A stretch of 64,000 nt of DNA from Marsupella aquatica (taxonomy: Eukaryota > Marchantiophyta), in NCBI GenBank assembly GCA_973895155.1, contig OZ316896.1, positions 10,850,001 through 10,914,000 on the forward strand, given 5' to 3'. Below, in pieces: positions 24,177-35,574 of this stretch. Position 1 is the stretch's first letter. Every line of letters starts with the position of its first letter. The position numbers and the translations under genes were made by a program. The notes below the pieces were generated by a model. The model was not told the origin of the DNA and ran no database searches. It worked only from the letters and a program-made list of their open reading frames with translations.

Positions 24177-25691
24177 CTACAACTGCAAAACCTGCAAAGT
24201 AGCACGATGTCTTGAGAAACTCTCCAAAGGAATCACTTTGGTAAAGACATCAGCGGGATTGAGCTTTCCATCAATCTTGACTAGCTCAAAAGTTTTATCA
24301 TACACTGCTTGCCTGATAAAATGGTACTTGATATCAATGTGCTTCACCTTACTATCCATTACCTGGTTAACAGCCAAGTGAAGAGCACTTTGACTATCAC
24401 AGTTTAGAGTCATTTTTCCATGCTCTAAACCCATCTCCGCGATCAACTTATCCAACCAAATTGCTTCCTTTGCTGTTTTTGCTGCTGCAACATACTCTGC
24501 TTCTGTAGTAGACTGAGAAATGCACTTCTGCAAGGTAGATTTCCAACTGATACATCCTCCTCCAAGAGTGTATACAAACCCAGTTTTAGGCCTCCTTGTA
24601 TCCAAACAGCCTCCATAGTCAGAATCTACATAGCCAACTAATGTTCTATGTGATCTCTTATCAAATAGTAATCCATAGTCTTGTGTTCCCTTCACATACC
24701 TGAGAATCCATTTCACAGCTTCCCAATGTACCTTCCCTGGATTTGACATGAATCTGCTAACCTTGCCCATCGCTAGGGCCAAGTCAGGCCTAGTAAAAGT
24801 CATCAAATACATCAGACTGCCTATTGCCTTCTCATAAGAAATCTTAGCCATCAGACCTTTCTCCACAGCATCCGTAGGAGAGAAAGCAGATGATAACTTG
24901 AAATGTGAAGCTAAAGGAATACTCACTGGCTTACAGTTTTCCATGTTGAATCGTGCAAGTACTTTCCTCGCATATTGGCCTTGACTCAAGCACAACTGTC
25001 CAGTTTCAGAGTTCCTAAAAATCTCCATCCCTAAGATCCTCTTGGCCTTACCAAGATCCTTCATCCTGAATTCAACACTCAATTTTGCCTTGAGACTGTC
25101 AACCTCAGATTGATCTTTAGCCACAATTAGCATGTCATCCACATAGATCACTAGAATGATGAAACCAAATACATCATTCTTGACTGATTTCGTATACACA
25201 CAAGGATCATACACCATCCTTGTAAAACCTTGAGCAAACATGAAATCATCAAACCGCTTGTTCCACTGTCTAGGAGACTGCTTCAATCCATACAAGGACT
25301 TGAGCAATCTGCAAACTAAGTTCTCTTGGCCCTTCTTCATAAAGCCTAGTCGTTGTCTCATGAAGATCAACTCTTCCAAGTTTCCATAGAGAAAAGCAAT
25401 AACAACATCCATCTGATCCATCACCAGACCAAAAAACACAACAAGCTGACACAAGATCCGAATTGTGGAATACTTAGCCACCGGTGAAAAGACCTCATAT
25501 ACGTAGTCCACTCCTTTCTCCTGAGTGAACCCCTTGGTAACAAGCCTTGCCTTGTAGATCTTATCTCCACCCTCTAAAGGACTGTACTTCAACTTGTAAA
25601 TCCACTTGTTGTCCACCACTTGTTGACCTCTTGGTAGCTCCACCAGCTCCCATGTCTTATTGTCACTCAAAGATTGCAACTCCCTCTGCAT
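24177..25691 (-). pseudogene. Copia reverse transcriptase and RNase H segment (open, 504 aa)
   Basis: This is the C-terminal part of a copia polyprotein and stays open throughout. RT motifs are visible: KARLVTKGFTQ, DVVIAFLYGNL, YGLKQSPRQWNKRFD and the catalytic YVDDM. RNase H follows (GYVDSDYGGC, STTEAEYVAAA, DSQSALHLA, KHIDIKYHFIR, NPADVFTK). It is in the same frame as the integrase upstream, cut off from it by a TGA at 25719-25721 that falls where a CGA Arg codon would give one mutation. As part of a broken polyprotein it has no start of its own, so I class it as a pseudogene segment despite the intact catalytic region. Confidence 0.9.
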
Positions 25692-25718
25692 TGCTGTATT
25701 CCACTCATGCTTATGCTC

Positions 25719-26759
25719 TCAAGCACAAGCCTCACTGTACGAAGAAGGCTCTCCTTCTTCCAAGATCAAAGCCATATCATCATCATCAGGTGCAATATCA
25801 ATGTCATCTAGCTTAGATGAGTCTGCCCATTGACCATACCTGATAGGAGCTCTACTAGAACAACTGGAAGTTCTTCTAGTAGATGACTCAGGCTGATCTG
25901 TTGCTGCTGCTGGCTGAATTTGAGGTACCCCAGTAACAATCTGCTCTTGTTCCATCACAAGAACCAGATCCAAGCCCGGAGCTTCTCCATCTCTCTTGTC
26001 ATGAATATCATCATGCCTAATCTCCCCCTCAACCCGGTCCGGGATGGGAGATTTCCCCTTGTCAGTATGGGAGTCCTGAGAACTCTCCCCCTCCTTTGAT
26101 GATCTGGATTCATTAAAGGACACATCTCTATTGACAATTAGTTTACAAGTTACTGGATCCCATAATCTATAACCCTTCACACCTTTCTGATAGCCAAGGA
26201 AAATGCACTTCTTCGACTTGGACTCCAGCTTGGATCGAAGCAAGGAAGGTGTAAGCACATAAGCATCACATCCAAAAATCCTCAGATGTGAGTAATCTGC
26301 TGGACATCCGAACCTCATTTCAAATGGCGTCTTGAATCCAATAGAATTGGATGGAGAAAAATTTACCAAATAAGCTGTAGTGTTGACAGCTTCAGCCCAA
26401 AACTCATGTGGTAAGCATGATTGACTCAACATACTCCTCGAGCGGTCCAATAGTGTTCGGTTGAGTCTCTCAGAAACACCATTCTACTAAGGAGTATAAC
26501 TTGTTGTGACATGACGGATAATCCCCTGCTCCTTACAATACGTTCCAAATTCCATGGAACTGTATTCATCGCCGTTATCCGATCAAAGATATCTCACCTT
26601 ATTACTAGTCTGATTCTCTACTTGGGCTTTCCACTCCTTAAAAGTGACAAAAATATCAGACTTATTGTGTAGAAAGTATATCCACACATACCTTGAGTAA
26701 TCGTCTATGAACGTGACATAGTATAACCGTCCAGAATGTGAGGGAGTAGGGGCTGGACC
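25719..26759 (-). pseudogene. Copia integrase core, three in-frame stops
   Basis: The DDE integrase region reads in one frame with stops at 26583-26585 (TGA) and 26484-26489 (two consecutive TAG). It ends at the TGA at 25719-25721. Recognisable text includes the FIDDYSRYVWIYF-type core, LDRSRSMLSQSCLPHEFWAEA, TAYLVNFSPS, TPFEMRFG and HLRIFGCDAYV. Each stop is one C-to-T or G-to-A step from the codon expected in copia integrases (CGA, CAG, CAG). The acidic Ser/Pro-rich linker to RT follows (about 25750-26120). Confidence 0.85.
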
Positions 26760-27374
26760 TCACATATCACTATGTACATACTCAAATACCTCCTTGCTGG
26801 TGTGAGTTCCAACTTTGAAGGGTTTCCTGTGCTGCTTCCCTAGCACACAGTGCTCACAAAATTCTAACTTACAAGATTGCAAATTAGAAAGTAATCTTTT
26901 CTTCTGAAGAATAGCCAAACCTTTTTCACTCATGTGGCCCAAACGGAAGTGCCACAGCCGGGCCGTCTTCTCATGAGATAAGGTTACATTGGCTTCATCA
27001 CAAACAACACTGCCCTCCAAAACGTATAGATTCCTATGTCTCTTTCCCTTCAATACAACTTTAGTACCAGTTGAAACCTGAAGGACACCATTAGCAGAGC
27101 TCCACTGATGGCCATTTACTTCTAAAACTCCAAGTGAAATAAGATTTTTCATCATGCTGGGAATATGTCTCACATTCTTCAACGTTCTCACAGCACCATC
27201 AAACATCTGAAATCTTACAGATCCAAGTCCAACAACTTGATATGGGATTCCATTTCCCATCAACACTAACCCGTTGGAAACCGTGTAAGAATTGAAATCT
27301 CTCCTAGAGCAAAAATCTAGAATCCAGTCATCACTACCTGGATTTGACACTACGTTGAGAGCATAACCTTGACA
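26760..27374 (-). pseudogene. Copia protease and GAG-pre-integrase segment
   Basis: The frame runs from the TGA at 27375-27377 to a TGA at 26760-26762 that replaces the Trp usually found after HSDxW. GAG-pre-integrase features are present: LWHFRLGHMSEKGL and the zinc residues in CEHCVLGKQHR, then VHSDM. The protease start WILDFCSRRDF lacks the D-S/T-G catalytic triad normally seen after WILD, so the protease is also damaged by a local sequence change. All in frame with gag and RT. Confidence 0.82.
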
Positions 27375-28442
27375 TCACAATATGTCATCATCATCGAGTA
27401 AATCTACCTCATACGAGCTTGATGCCGCGTTAGCAGAGGCAGTAGGGACCTTTACTCGACAATCCCTTTTCATGTGGCCAGGCTTGCCACAATTCCAACA
27501 TGCAAGAGGCTTCCTCTCTTGTGATTTCCCTGTGGATTTAGATCTCCTCCGTGATGTAGATCTAAACCTGTTTTGCCCATTCGTGCGCTGCGCTGCTCTT
27601 CCCCTGTTTACATTGAGCGTAGTGCCAGAAGAAGATGCTGTCTGTGATTGATCCAGCTTCTTCTGAGCATCATCAGACAGTAATGAGCTCACCACCTCAT
27701 TATACAAAATGGACTTCAGATCTCTATACAAGAGCACCTGTTTCAAGCCCTAATATGACAACGATAAGGAGCTTAGCAGAAGCAAGGCCTTATCCTCATC
27801 TTCAACCTTTTCCCAGGTTTGATAGATCCACCGCTAGACTGTCAAACTCATCTAGGTGATCCTGCATCTTCCTCCTTTCCTTGAGCCTGAGGCTCATCAA
27901 AAGAGACTTCTTGTACAGCCGTTCTGACGCATCTTCTCGGTAGTACTTCTCTCTTAGAGCCTTGAACAGTGACGCGCAATCCGCATAATCATCTAGCTAC
28001 TTGATGATGTGCGGCTTGAGATATAGCATCATTGCATTGACAACAATCACCTGCTCCGATCCTGTCTCCACTGCTTCTCTGAGATCTCCTCTTCTCCATC
28101 ATACTGCTCTCGCGATGAAAGCAGATGAGCTAAGCCCATGGCCCGTAGAACACCCTTCCCTTGCTTCTCCCACAACAAGAAGTCAGTACGACCATCGTAC
28201 TTCTCCATCTCAAACTTCACTCCTCCAAATCTAGCCATCTCCCTCTTCTTCCCCACTACCGATAGCTCTGGTAGTATAACAACTTCCTCCACTGCACGCC
28301 GCACCGGTGATCGTACCGGTGTCACTAGTTCCTCCTCAAACGGTAGCAGCTCCTCCTCAGACTCTCCGTCTAACCGTCGCGATCCTGAAGCTCCACTGAC
28401 GCCAATTCTTCCAGTATCCTCCGAGTCACTCATATGAAACAA
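27375..28442 (-). pseudogene. Copia gag region, frameshifted
   Basis: The N-terminus (28442 or the downstream ATG at 28430) begins with an acidic Ser/Glu-rich leader and then a copia-type gag core (FEMEKYDGRTDFLLWEKQGKG). The frame shifts near 28050 and returns by 27746. The capsid-like segment between is readable in another frame (HLDEFDSLAVDLSNLG). The C-terminal nucleocapsid has an intact CX2CX4HX4C zinc knuckle (CWNCGKPGHMKRDC) after a basic Arg/Ser-rich stretch. It ends at a TGA (27375-27377) in frame with the protease. Confidence 0.85.
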
Positions 28443-29179
28443 TCATGAAAAAAGTTATTTTTCAAAACTTCTCATAAAACTCAAAACTCAGCACCGCCAC
28501 GTAGCCCACAAAGCTAGGAGTCCAAAACTGAAAGCCGAAATCAAAATCAAAATTCGACGCAAAAGTTATTCAAATTTTGGTCGGGGTGGGTAAAACCTTG
28601 GGAAACTCCCCCGTTTTGACCACCTCGGAGAATAATCAAAATACCAAGTACAACCCGTCGTCGGAATCGCGATGTGATCGGTGCGCCGCGTTGCCAACTT
28701 CAATGGCTACGTCCTCACCAAAAAAGAACTCAAAAAGTTATCATTTGGCGGACGGAATCTTTGTCAAACGGCCAAAAAACAGCTCTCTATTTTTTGGGAA
28801 TATTCCCGCAAAGTCCGACAGGTCTCACAGGGGGCCGTTCCCCCTGTCGGAGCGATTAAAACGGAGGGCGGCAGGTCCCGGCACAAGGGACACAAAGAGG
28901 GAGGGAAAAATGGGATAAAAATAGGCCCTTAAAGGGGGTGATTAGCCCTTTAACAAAAAATACAGGGTATAAGGGCGAGGACGAACAGCGTATGCCTCGG
29001 GTACGCCCAGGGGATACTCAGGTGGCTGCGTACAGTTGCGGGGCCGGGTGAACAAAAAATAATTTGCAAGGAGGAGTGAGGGGCGACAAGCGGCCGGCAG
29101 GTTGCGCGCAGAAGGCAGGGCGCAAAGGGGGTCAGGGCTGCCGAAGGGAGGGCGCGAGGTAAAAAACCAGAGGAAAATT
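28443..29179 (-). other. Copia 5' untranslated leader
   Basis: About 740 bp between the primer-binding site and gag on the minus strand. Packaging signals are expected here but cannot be identified. Open frames in this stretch show no domains. Confidence 0.6.
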
Positions 29180-29191
29180 GCTCTGATACCA
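29180..29191 (-). promoter_or_regulatory. Copia primer-binding site (initiator tRNA-Met)
   Basis: The minus strand reads TGGTATCAGAGC two bases from the end of the 5' LTR. This is the classic plant copia primer site complementary to the 3' end of initiator tRNA-Met. Confidence 0.92.
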
Positions 29192-29193
29192 CT

Positions 29194-29358
29194 TGTTGAG
29201 CATAGACGACATTCGCAACGGCAAGCCCATGAACCATCCAACGCACAAGAGTCGACACAGAGAGATAGGTTCACCTCCACATGAGGCTATGTCCACGGGA
29301 ACACACAAGAACTTTACTGCACTCTAGGCCGATAGGGCATACCAAGCATCCACAGCAC
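29194..29358 (-). repeat. Copia 5' LTR, inner half; outer half at 40219-40394
   Basis: This half matches 23637-23801 of the other LTR with a few substitutions and a 3-bp deletion. The match resumes at 40219 and ends ATCTAACA at 40394. The break is exactly the CACTA insertion point, with CAC present on both sides (29356-29358 and 40216-40218). Confidence 0.92.
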
Positions 29359-29930
29359 CACTACTACATATTTGCCAATTTTGCGAAGGTGTTTTACAAG
29401 AGGAAGAAAGCTTTGCAAGATTAATCTCATCGCTAAGCTTGCGATATGATACGCATCGCACTTAGCGAATCTACACACATCGCAACACATAATTGCGAAA
29501 CTTAGACCATCGCAACATTTTACGACACTTCAGGTATCGCAAAACATTTCCGAAGCAACTACCATTGAACAAGTTAGCGATTTTTACCGCTTCGCAAACT
29601 CATTGAGATGCGCCGGAAAACTAAATGGTTGCGAATATTAAAGCATCTCAAAATATTTTGCGAGTCTTATTGTCTCGCAAATGAGCGATGTTTGTGGAAT
29701 ATATGGCTAACTTGCGATAGTAATAGGCTCGCAAATCCTGTGCCTGTCTAGGGTCTCATTTTGTGAATGTTTTGGTTTCGCAACTTTGAGATGGTGGTAT
29801 CTTCAGAAGTTTGCGATGAGGGGATGATGGCAATTAGGGAGCAGTTAAGTATCGCAAATGTAGCGATGAGTTTGCGGGTGTAGGGGTTTTGCAAGATGTT
29901 TCGCAAAATATTATGAGCGCTTCAAAGAGG
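29359..29930. repeat. CACTA left subterminal repeat region
   Basis: Short motifs of the type TTGCGA, TCGCAA, GCGAAG and CATCGCAA recur about every 20-40 bases in both orientations from 29380 to about 29915. In known CACTA elements such arrays bind the element's own DNA-binding protein and bring the ends together. Confidence 0.85.
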
Positions 29931-30570
29931 TGGAAAAGGAATGGGATTGGGGAGGGAGGGTAAAGGAGGGTGGATACATGTAATTTTTAGGGAGGGACAA
30001 TGAAAAGGAGGAGGAAGGGAATGGGGCTAGGAGGGACAAGGAACGGAGGGATCCAAGAGGGAGGATACAGGTTTAGGGGGCACAAGGAAATGAGGGAGGA
30101 GGAAGGGTATGTAGATATAGTTTTAGGGAGGGTTTGGATTTAGGGAGTGAAAATAAAAAGGAGGGAGTTTAGGGTTTAGAGAGGGACAAGGAAAGGAGGG
30201 AGGGTATTGGTTTAGAGAGGGACAAGGAAATGAGGGAGGTTTAAGGGTATAGGTTTAGGAGGGAGGAGAGAAGCTAGGTTGTATAGGTAAGAGTGGGGGA
30301 CAGGGGTGGAAAGTAAGGAAAGTATAGGGTTGAAATAGAAAGCCAGGGGTTGGGACAAGGAGAGGAAGGAGGAAGGAGGGTTTAATAAGAGAGACAGACA
30401 ATGAAAGAAAGGAGGAGGGAGGTCGGTACAAGTAATAAGGAGAACAGCTAGGGGGGGATTAGGAAAGCATGGAGGATAGAGGACTACAAGCAACATGAGT
30501 TTTCTTTGCATAAAGTCTACCAAAAGGTGTGGTGAGTGTGGGGTAGGGATGGGAGATATAGAAAACAACA
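29930..30570. repeat. Purine-rich tract inside the CACTA
   Basis: About 640 bp dominated by GGGAGG, AGGGAGG and GGGACAAGGAAAGG words, with almost no pyrimidine runs on the plus strand. Its minus-strand open frame (30212-30571) is low-complexity Pro/Leu/Ser and is not counted as a gene. Confidence 0.75.
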
Positions 30571-30713
30571 TTTGAAAATGATATACTTACAAAACATAAG
30601 TTTATTGATAATTGAGAAGCGCATATTTCTCCATTCTACCGAGAAGAGAAATCTTCATATCATCAAATCTAACTATATATCCGTGTAGTTATATATCCAC
30701 AAACACAGACCCC

Positions 30714-33700
30714 TCAAACTTGGTCCTCATCATCTTCAGGTTGGGACACAACCAAAATATCAGGCTTTTCCCCAACGATTGAACGAGACCGTGGCACATA
30801 TGTGATGACAAGTGACCATTCCTCTGGGTTTGGGGGGTATGGAATATAGAAACATTGTTCCACATGACTTGGAAAAGTGAACGGCTCTGATGTTTGCCAA
30901 TGAGATGGCTGGAAACTAGTGGCAGACGTCTTCAGTCGTGTAAATCCACACTCATCTTGAACCACAGTAGGATTGTTACCTGCAAGGTTCACTTTGAACC
31001 ACTTGCACTTGAAGACATACTCTTCAAACTTTGATTGTGCATCATAAGATATCACTAGAATCTCTTCTACCTTTCCATAATGTGGCACAACATCTCGAAT
31101 AATATTTGTGTCATGGCGACTACTGCGGGAATCTTGAGAGAATTGTCCTTGAACTCCACAATCAAAGGTACGACCCCTCTTCTCATCAAGGGAAGAAATC
31201 CTAAAATCCATCAAACCATAAGGATATGTTACACAAAAATAGACACAAACATATTCCAATTAATTGAACACACCAAGAATCTGCCTCTTCAATATACGTG
31301 CTTGTATTACAAATGAATTAAATTAAACCAAGTGATTCAAATCAAAGGTTACTAAGGTAGATGGAGATCACCTGAAATGTCTTCCTTGTGTCCACATTGC
31401 TGTCCTTGTTGTAACCACTCTCAAGGGACCATGAACAATGGTACGAACATCATCTGTGATAGCCGGAAAATGTAATACACTCTCTCCCCTGACCACCATG
31501 TCATCCACCTCAACTAACTTCTCCTTCATATAGTCAAGGTACTTTGGAAAAATCCTTGGTCTTGTGCTGTTACTTTTGGCATCCTCATAGAAATCCCTCC
31601 ATTCTTCCATGATAGTGCTGTTACTCAACATGAATGTGGTCAGTTGTTTCACCTCCACTGGTGTCAACATGCGAGTTTTCCTAGCACCTATTAAACGATC
31701 ATCTTCATCTTCCCTCTCCTCTACCCAAGTACGGGGAGAGGTACAATCAATTGTGGCCAATATGTTACTACAATAGAACATACTCTCAGCTGCTAAGTAT
31801 CCTGTAGCCATGCTTCCCTCAACCCGTGCACGATTATGTACATAACCTTTTAACACTGCCATGTATCGTTCTAGCCAATACATCCACCGACAATGCACAG
31901 GACCTGCAATGGCCACCTCATGAACAAGATGAACAAGTAAATGCACTTGACAGTCAAAAAAGGAAGGAGGAAGGGCCTTCTCCAACTTGCATACCACCTC
32001 TGCTGCCAAAACCTCCATCCCAGGGATCTCATCAGTATATATCTCCTTAGAGCATACCCATCTCAATAGTTTTCCCAATGACCAAAGGGCATCTTGCACT
32101 TCTTCACTTGCCAAGCCTATTATGGCCACAGGCAATATGTGCTGCAATAACCTATGGTAGTCATGTGTCTTGAGATACCTTGGCCACTTATGATTGTCCT
32201 CCATCCCAAAGGCCTTTCGGAGATTGGCACCATAACCAGTAGGAAACCGCATGTCTCCTATGCGATTCTGAAACTCCCTTCTCTGGCCAATAGGAAGCAC
32301 CCATGGAGCTGAAGGTCGATGCTCGATCCCTGTGATAGGATCACTTATGACCCACACGTCTGGATGCATCTCAAGATCCTCACAAGCCTCCCTGAAGTTA
32401 GTGTCTTTCTCTCCATAGAAAGCCTTTATCAAAGCCTTTCCCACATTTCCCTCAATGTGCATGGGGTCTAATAGATGGCGGATCTTCAACTCACCCCAAT
32501 AGGGCAAAGTGGTTAATATACTCCACCTTGTCAAGCTACTACCGTCAAATTGCATGGGATCCTCTGGGTCTGCCACTCTTGCAGCCATGTCTTTCCAGTG
32601 TGTAAAAGTTGTTGGCTCAGGTACATCACGCTCGTCACCAAAGGGCATATCAATAGAGGAAAATAGTAGTGGGTCACGCCTCATCTGATGTCCCATTGGA
32701 AGAAACTTTGTATGCCCAAGATAAACAATCTTGCGAAGATGTGATGAATACTTGGCTACATCACCAAGGCTTGGGCCACAAGTGGAGCAAGCCTTGTAGC
32801 CTTGGGTTTGCAACCCACTCACAAAGCCAAATCCTGGTCATATAAACACACATTATGTTAGGATTAGCACATGGAAATGAGGGGATACCATGCATTAGAA
32901 TATGATGCATTTAAACAATAAAGTTCTTACCTGGGTAGTCATGCATGGTCCACATACAAACCCCTTTGAGTTTGAAAACCCGTGGGGTACCCCCTGTAGT
33001 CTTTCGACCATCATATACCCATACTCCTTCCCATAATTTCTGGAGTTCCTGAACCAGTAATGTCAAATAGGTGTCCATGTTCTTCACCTTCTTTGGCCCT
33101 GGGATAATCAAAGATAGCAACAAAAAACCTTTTTTCATGGACAACCATGGTGGAAGGTTGTAATTCATGAGAACCACAGGCCAGACCGATGTAGGTCTCC
33201 CCTTCCCTCCAAGTGAATGAGGGCTAAATCCATCTGATGCCAACCCCAGTCGCACATGCCGAGGGTCACGCTCAAAATCTGGCCATGTTGATTCCACATG
33301 TTTATGAGCAGGAGAGTCAACTGGTAATCGCATGACACCGGGCTCCGAACGATGTTTCTTGTGCCATACCATCAACTCGGCCAAGTCAGAACATCTATAC
33401 ATGTGCAACAAGCGAGGAATTATGGGGAACCAACGAACTGCTTTCCTTGGTACCTTCTGGGTTAGCATGTTTGGCTCATACCGTGGCTCATGACACACTG
33501 TGCATTCTGTGATATGGGCTGTATCCCCGTGAAATAACATGCAATCATTCACACAGGCATGAATAATATGGTAATCCATACCAATGGATGAGAGAACCTT
33601 CTTTGCATCCTTCCAGGTCCTTGGCAACACATTCTCCGAGGGTAACATCAAGTCATGAAAATATTCAAATATGTCTGATAACATAGAATTGCTTGTCTTG

Positions 33701-34086
33701 TGTTTGGCTTGAATGTTCAAGAGCCCCAATATGGCAGAAAGACGCCTCAACCGAGCACCCTCAAAAATAGGTGTTCGAGCATGTTCCTCTGCCTCTTTCC
33801 ATTGTTGTTGTCCCTCTGGAGTATGTTGTGGCCGTGGGTCATTTGAAGGGCCAACCTCATGACCAATGTGAGGCACATCATCCTCAACATCGGCACCAAA
33901 CCAATCAACCATGAAGTCATCCATGGCTCTATCTTGATCATGCATGACCTGGTCATCAGTCCGAGGTGCGGCTTCCTCATCAGCACCACCTATATCATTA
34001 CTTGATGAGGAATCACCCTCTGATGGTTCTCCCTCTTCTGGCATACCCATCTCCCGATATGTTGCTCTCAACCTTCGTGGTAACAT
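30714..34086 (-). CDS. tnp2-family CACTA transposase (TNPD-like)
   Basis: Three exons join in frame on the minus strand: 34086-32931, 32833-31372 and 31200-30714 (donors GTAAGA and GTGATC, AG acceptors), giving 1034 aa. The N-terminal part is acidic. The tnp2 catalytic region shows HVRLGLASDGFSPHS (exon 1) and LDPMHIEGNVGKAL (exon 2), where family DDE acidic residues are expected, plus ACSTCGP. A DUF4218 region follows (LVHEVAIAGPVHCRWMYWLE, GYLAAESMFYC), then a DUF4216-type C-terminus in exon 3 (YVFKCKWFKVNL, DECGFTRLKT). It should cut and join the element ends. An acceptor at 34107 keeps the frame open upstream, so an added N-terminal zinc exon (35261-35518) is possible. No stop was found in the joined frame. 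Confidence 0.9.
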
Positions 34087-34318
34087 TTGTTGAGATGGTT
34101 GCGCATTCTATGCACATTACAACCAAAAAACCTCCTCATGTATATTTGACCAAGTACAACAAATTAAAATAGACTTAACACCATTCATTCAAGACATTAA
34201 GAATTAAAGTAAATGCATGGGCTAAAACCTTATTACTCCAAAATGAGCCCAAAGGCCATATATATAATAGTAAATGGGAAGTCCAAAATAGGTGCAAGAG
34301 GATAAAGGACATGATTTC

Positions 34319-35518
34319 CTAATCCCACTCATAGTGTGTGAATAACTCATCTCCTGCTCTAATGGTCCTAGTAGCAAGAACTAAGCAATGGTCCTTATGA
34401 TATGTCGTGCCATATGGTGCCGGCATTGGACCATCAGTAAAAACCCACTCACAATTGGCCCTACGCTTGGGCCGAGTCCCCACAGTACTATTTATGAAAC
34501 CAGCAATATTCCCATTACGTATGGGATCACCATCTATCACCCGCTGCTCACTATACCTTCTAGTGCTACCATCAAAAGTATCCATCTCTAGAGCATATGT
34601 TTTCCACTCAGGATGTTGTGCAAGGATCATGTTCCAATGTCTTCTCTTTTAGATGGGTCCACCGTATGGGAACAAAGTAGGACCCTCTCTACCATGAACA
34701 CTTGACCCACCCTCCTCATCCATGATGATATCCTCACAAGCAAATACTCCATATCCATGTCTCTCTCCAAGTGTGGAAGTTTTCACAATCCAACGTCTAC
34801 CCCAAACCACAATCTCCTCATCAAAATCTGTAAAATAAGGCAAGCCAAGAGTGATAGGTTCCCAATCCTTGATGATAGAGGCACACTTGCCAGTGAATGA
34901 ACAAACACCCCACCTACCCTGAACTAGTGTTCTGGATGGGTCATTGGGTGCTCGTGGCCTCCTGTTGGATTGGGGCCTGGACCGGGGTCTTCGTGTCTCA
35001 GTGGGCACATGAGGGTGTTCCCCTTCTGTCCCATGACTGGTACTAATTCCCAAACCCAAGGCTTGTGAAAGTGCATTGCCTATAGCATCTAAAACTCCTT
35101 GTGATGGGACATAGGGTGGTGGTGTCACCAATCTACGCATACTGGATCCCTATTCCATGCAAACACCCACAAACAACCAAATGTGTAAACTATATGTGTA
35201 AACATTGATTCACCTCTAAAAATAACAGTAAAGAATGGCAATCAATTGAAACAAACTTACCATATGGGATGAAGAAGCCCCGGGAGTAAGACCTCTATGA
35301 TGTCCATATCTCTCAATATGTTGAGCACACACATAAGATTTTTGAGAAATTTGGCCCACACATCTGGTGCAGTCACAAAGTCTTCGGGGTGGACCACGAG
35401 GACTAGTAACCTCGGGCTGAGGAGGAGGGGGTATATCGTCATCGGAGGAGTACTCACTACTGGATAGTTCAGAGGAAGAGGACATATCCACTGCCACATT
35501 ACATTGCATGTAGGGCAT
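34319..35518 (-). pseudogene. SET-domain protein encoded by the CACTA element, one in-frame stop
   Basis: Two exons join in frame: 35518-35261 (donor GTAAGT) and 35149-34319. Exon 1 has an acidic Ser-rich start, then a Cys/His cluster CDCTRCVGQ..CAQHIERYGHH of the kind seen at the N-terminus of CACTA proteins. The C-terminal 145 or so residues look like a SET domain: GERHGYGVFACEDI, PYGGPI, GNIAGFINS, ANCEWVF and LATRTIRAGDELFTHYEWD. SET domains transfer methyl groups from S-adenosylmethionine to lysines. The usual RFINHSCxPN is altered to GFINST, so activity is uncertain. A TAA at 34649-34651 splits the domain right after PYGGPI, with the frame otherwise continuous. The gene lies just upstream of the transposase on the same strand. 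Confidence 0.75.
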
Positions 35519-35574
35519 GATTAGGAAAAATTAGGCCATATATAAAGCGATTTTAAAAAAAATGAACTCAAAAA

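Noticed and set aside
24172-28437. Plus-strand frames across the copia element
   Set aside because: All are antisense shadows of gag-pol.
30212-30571. 119-aa Pro/Leu/Ser frame on the minus strand
   Set aside because: Translation of the purine-rich tract of the CACTA; no domain or splice partner.
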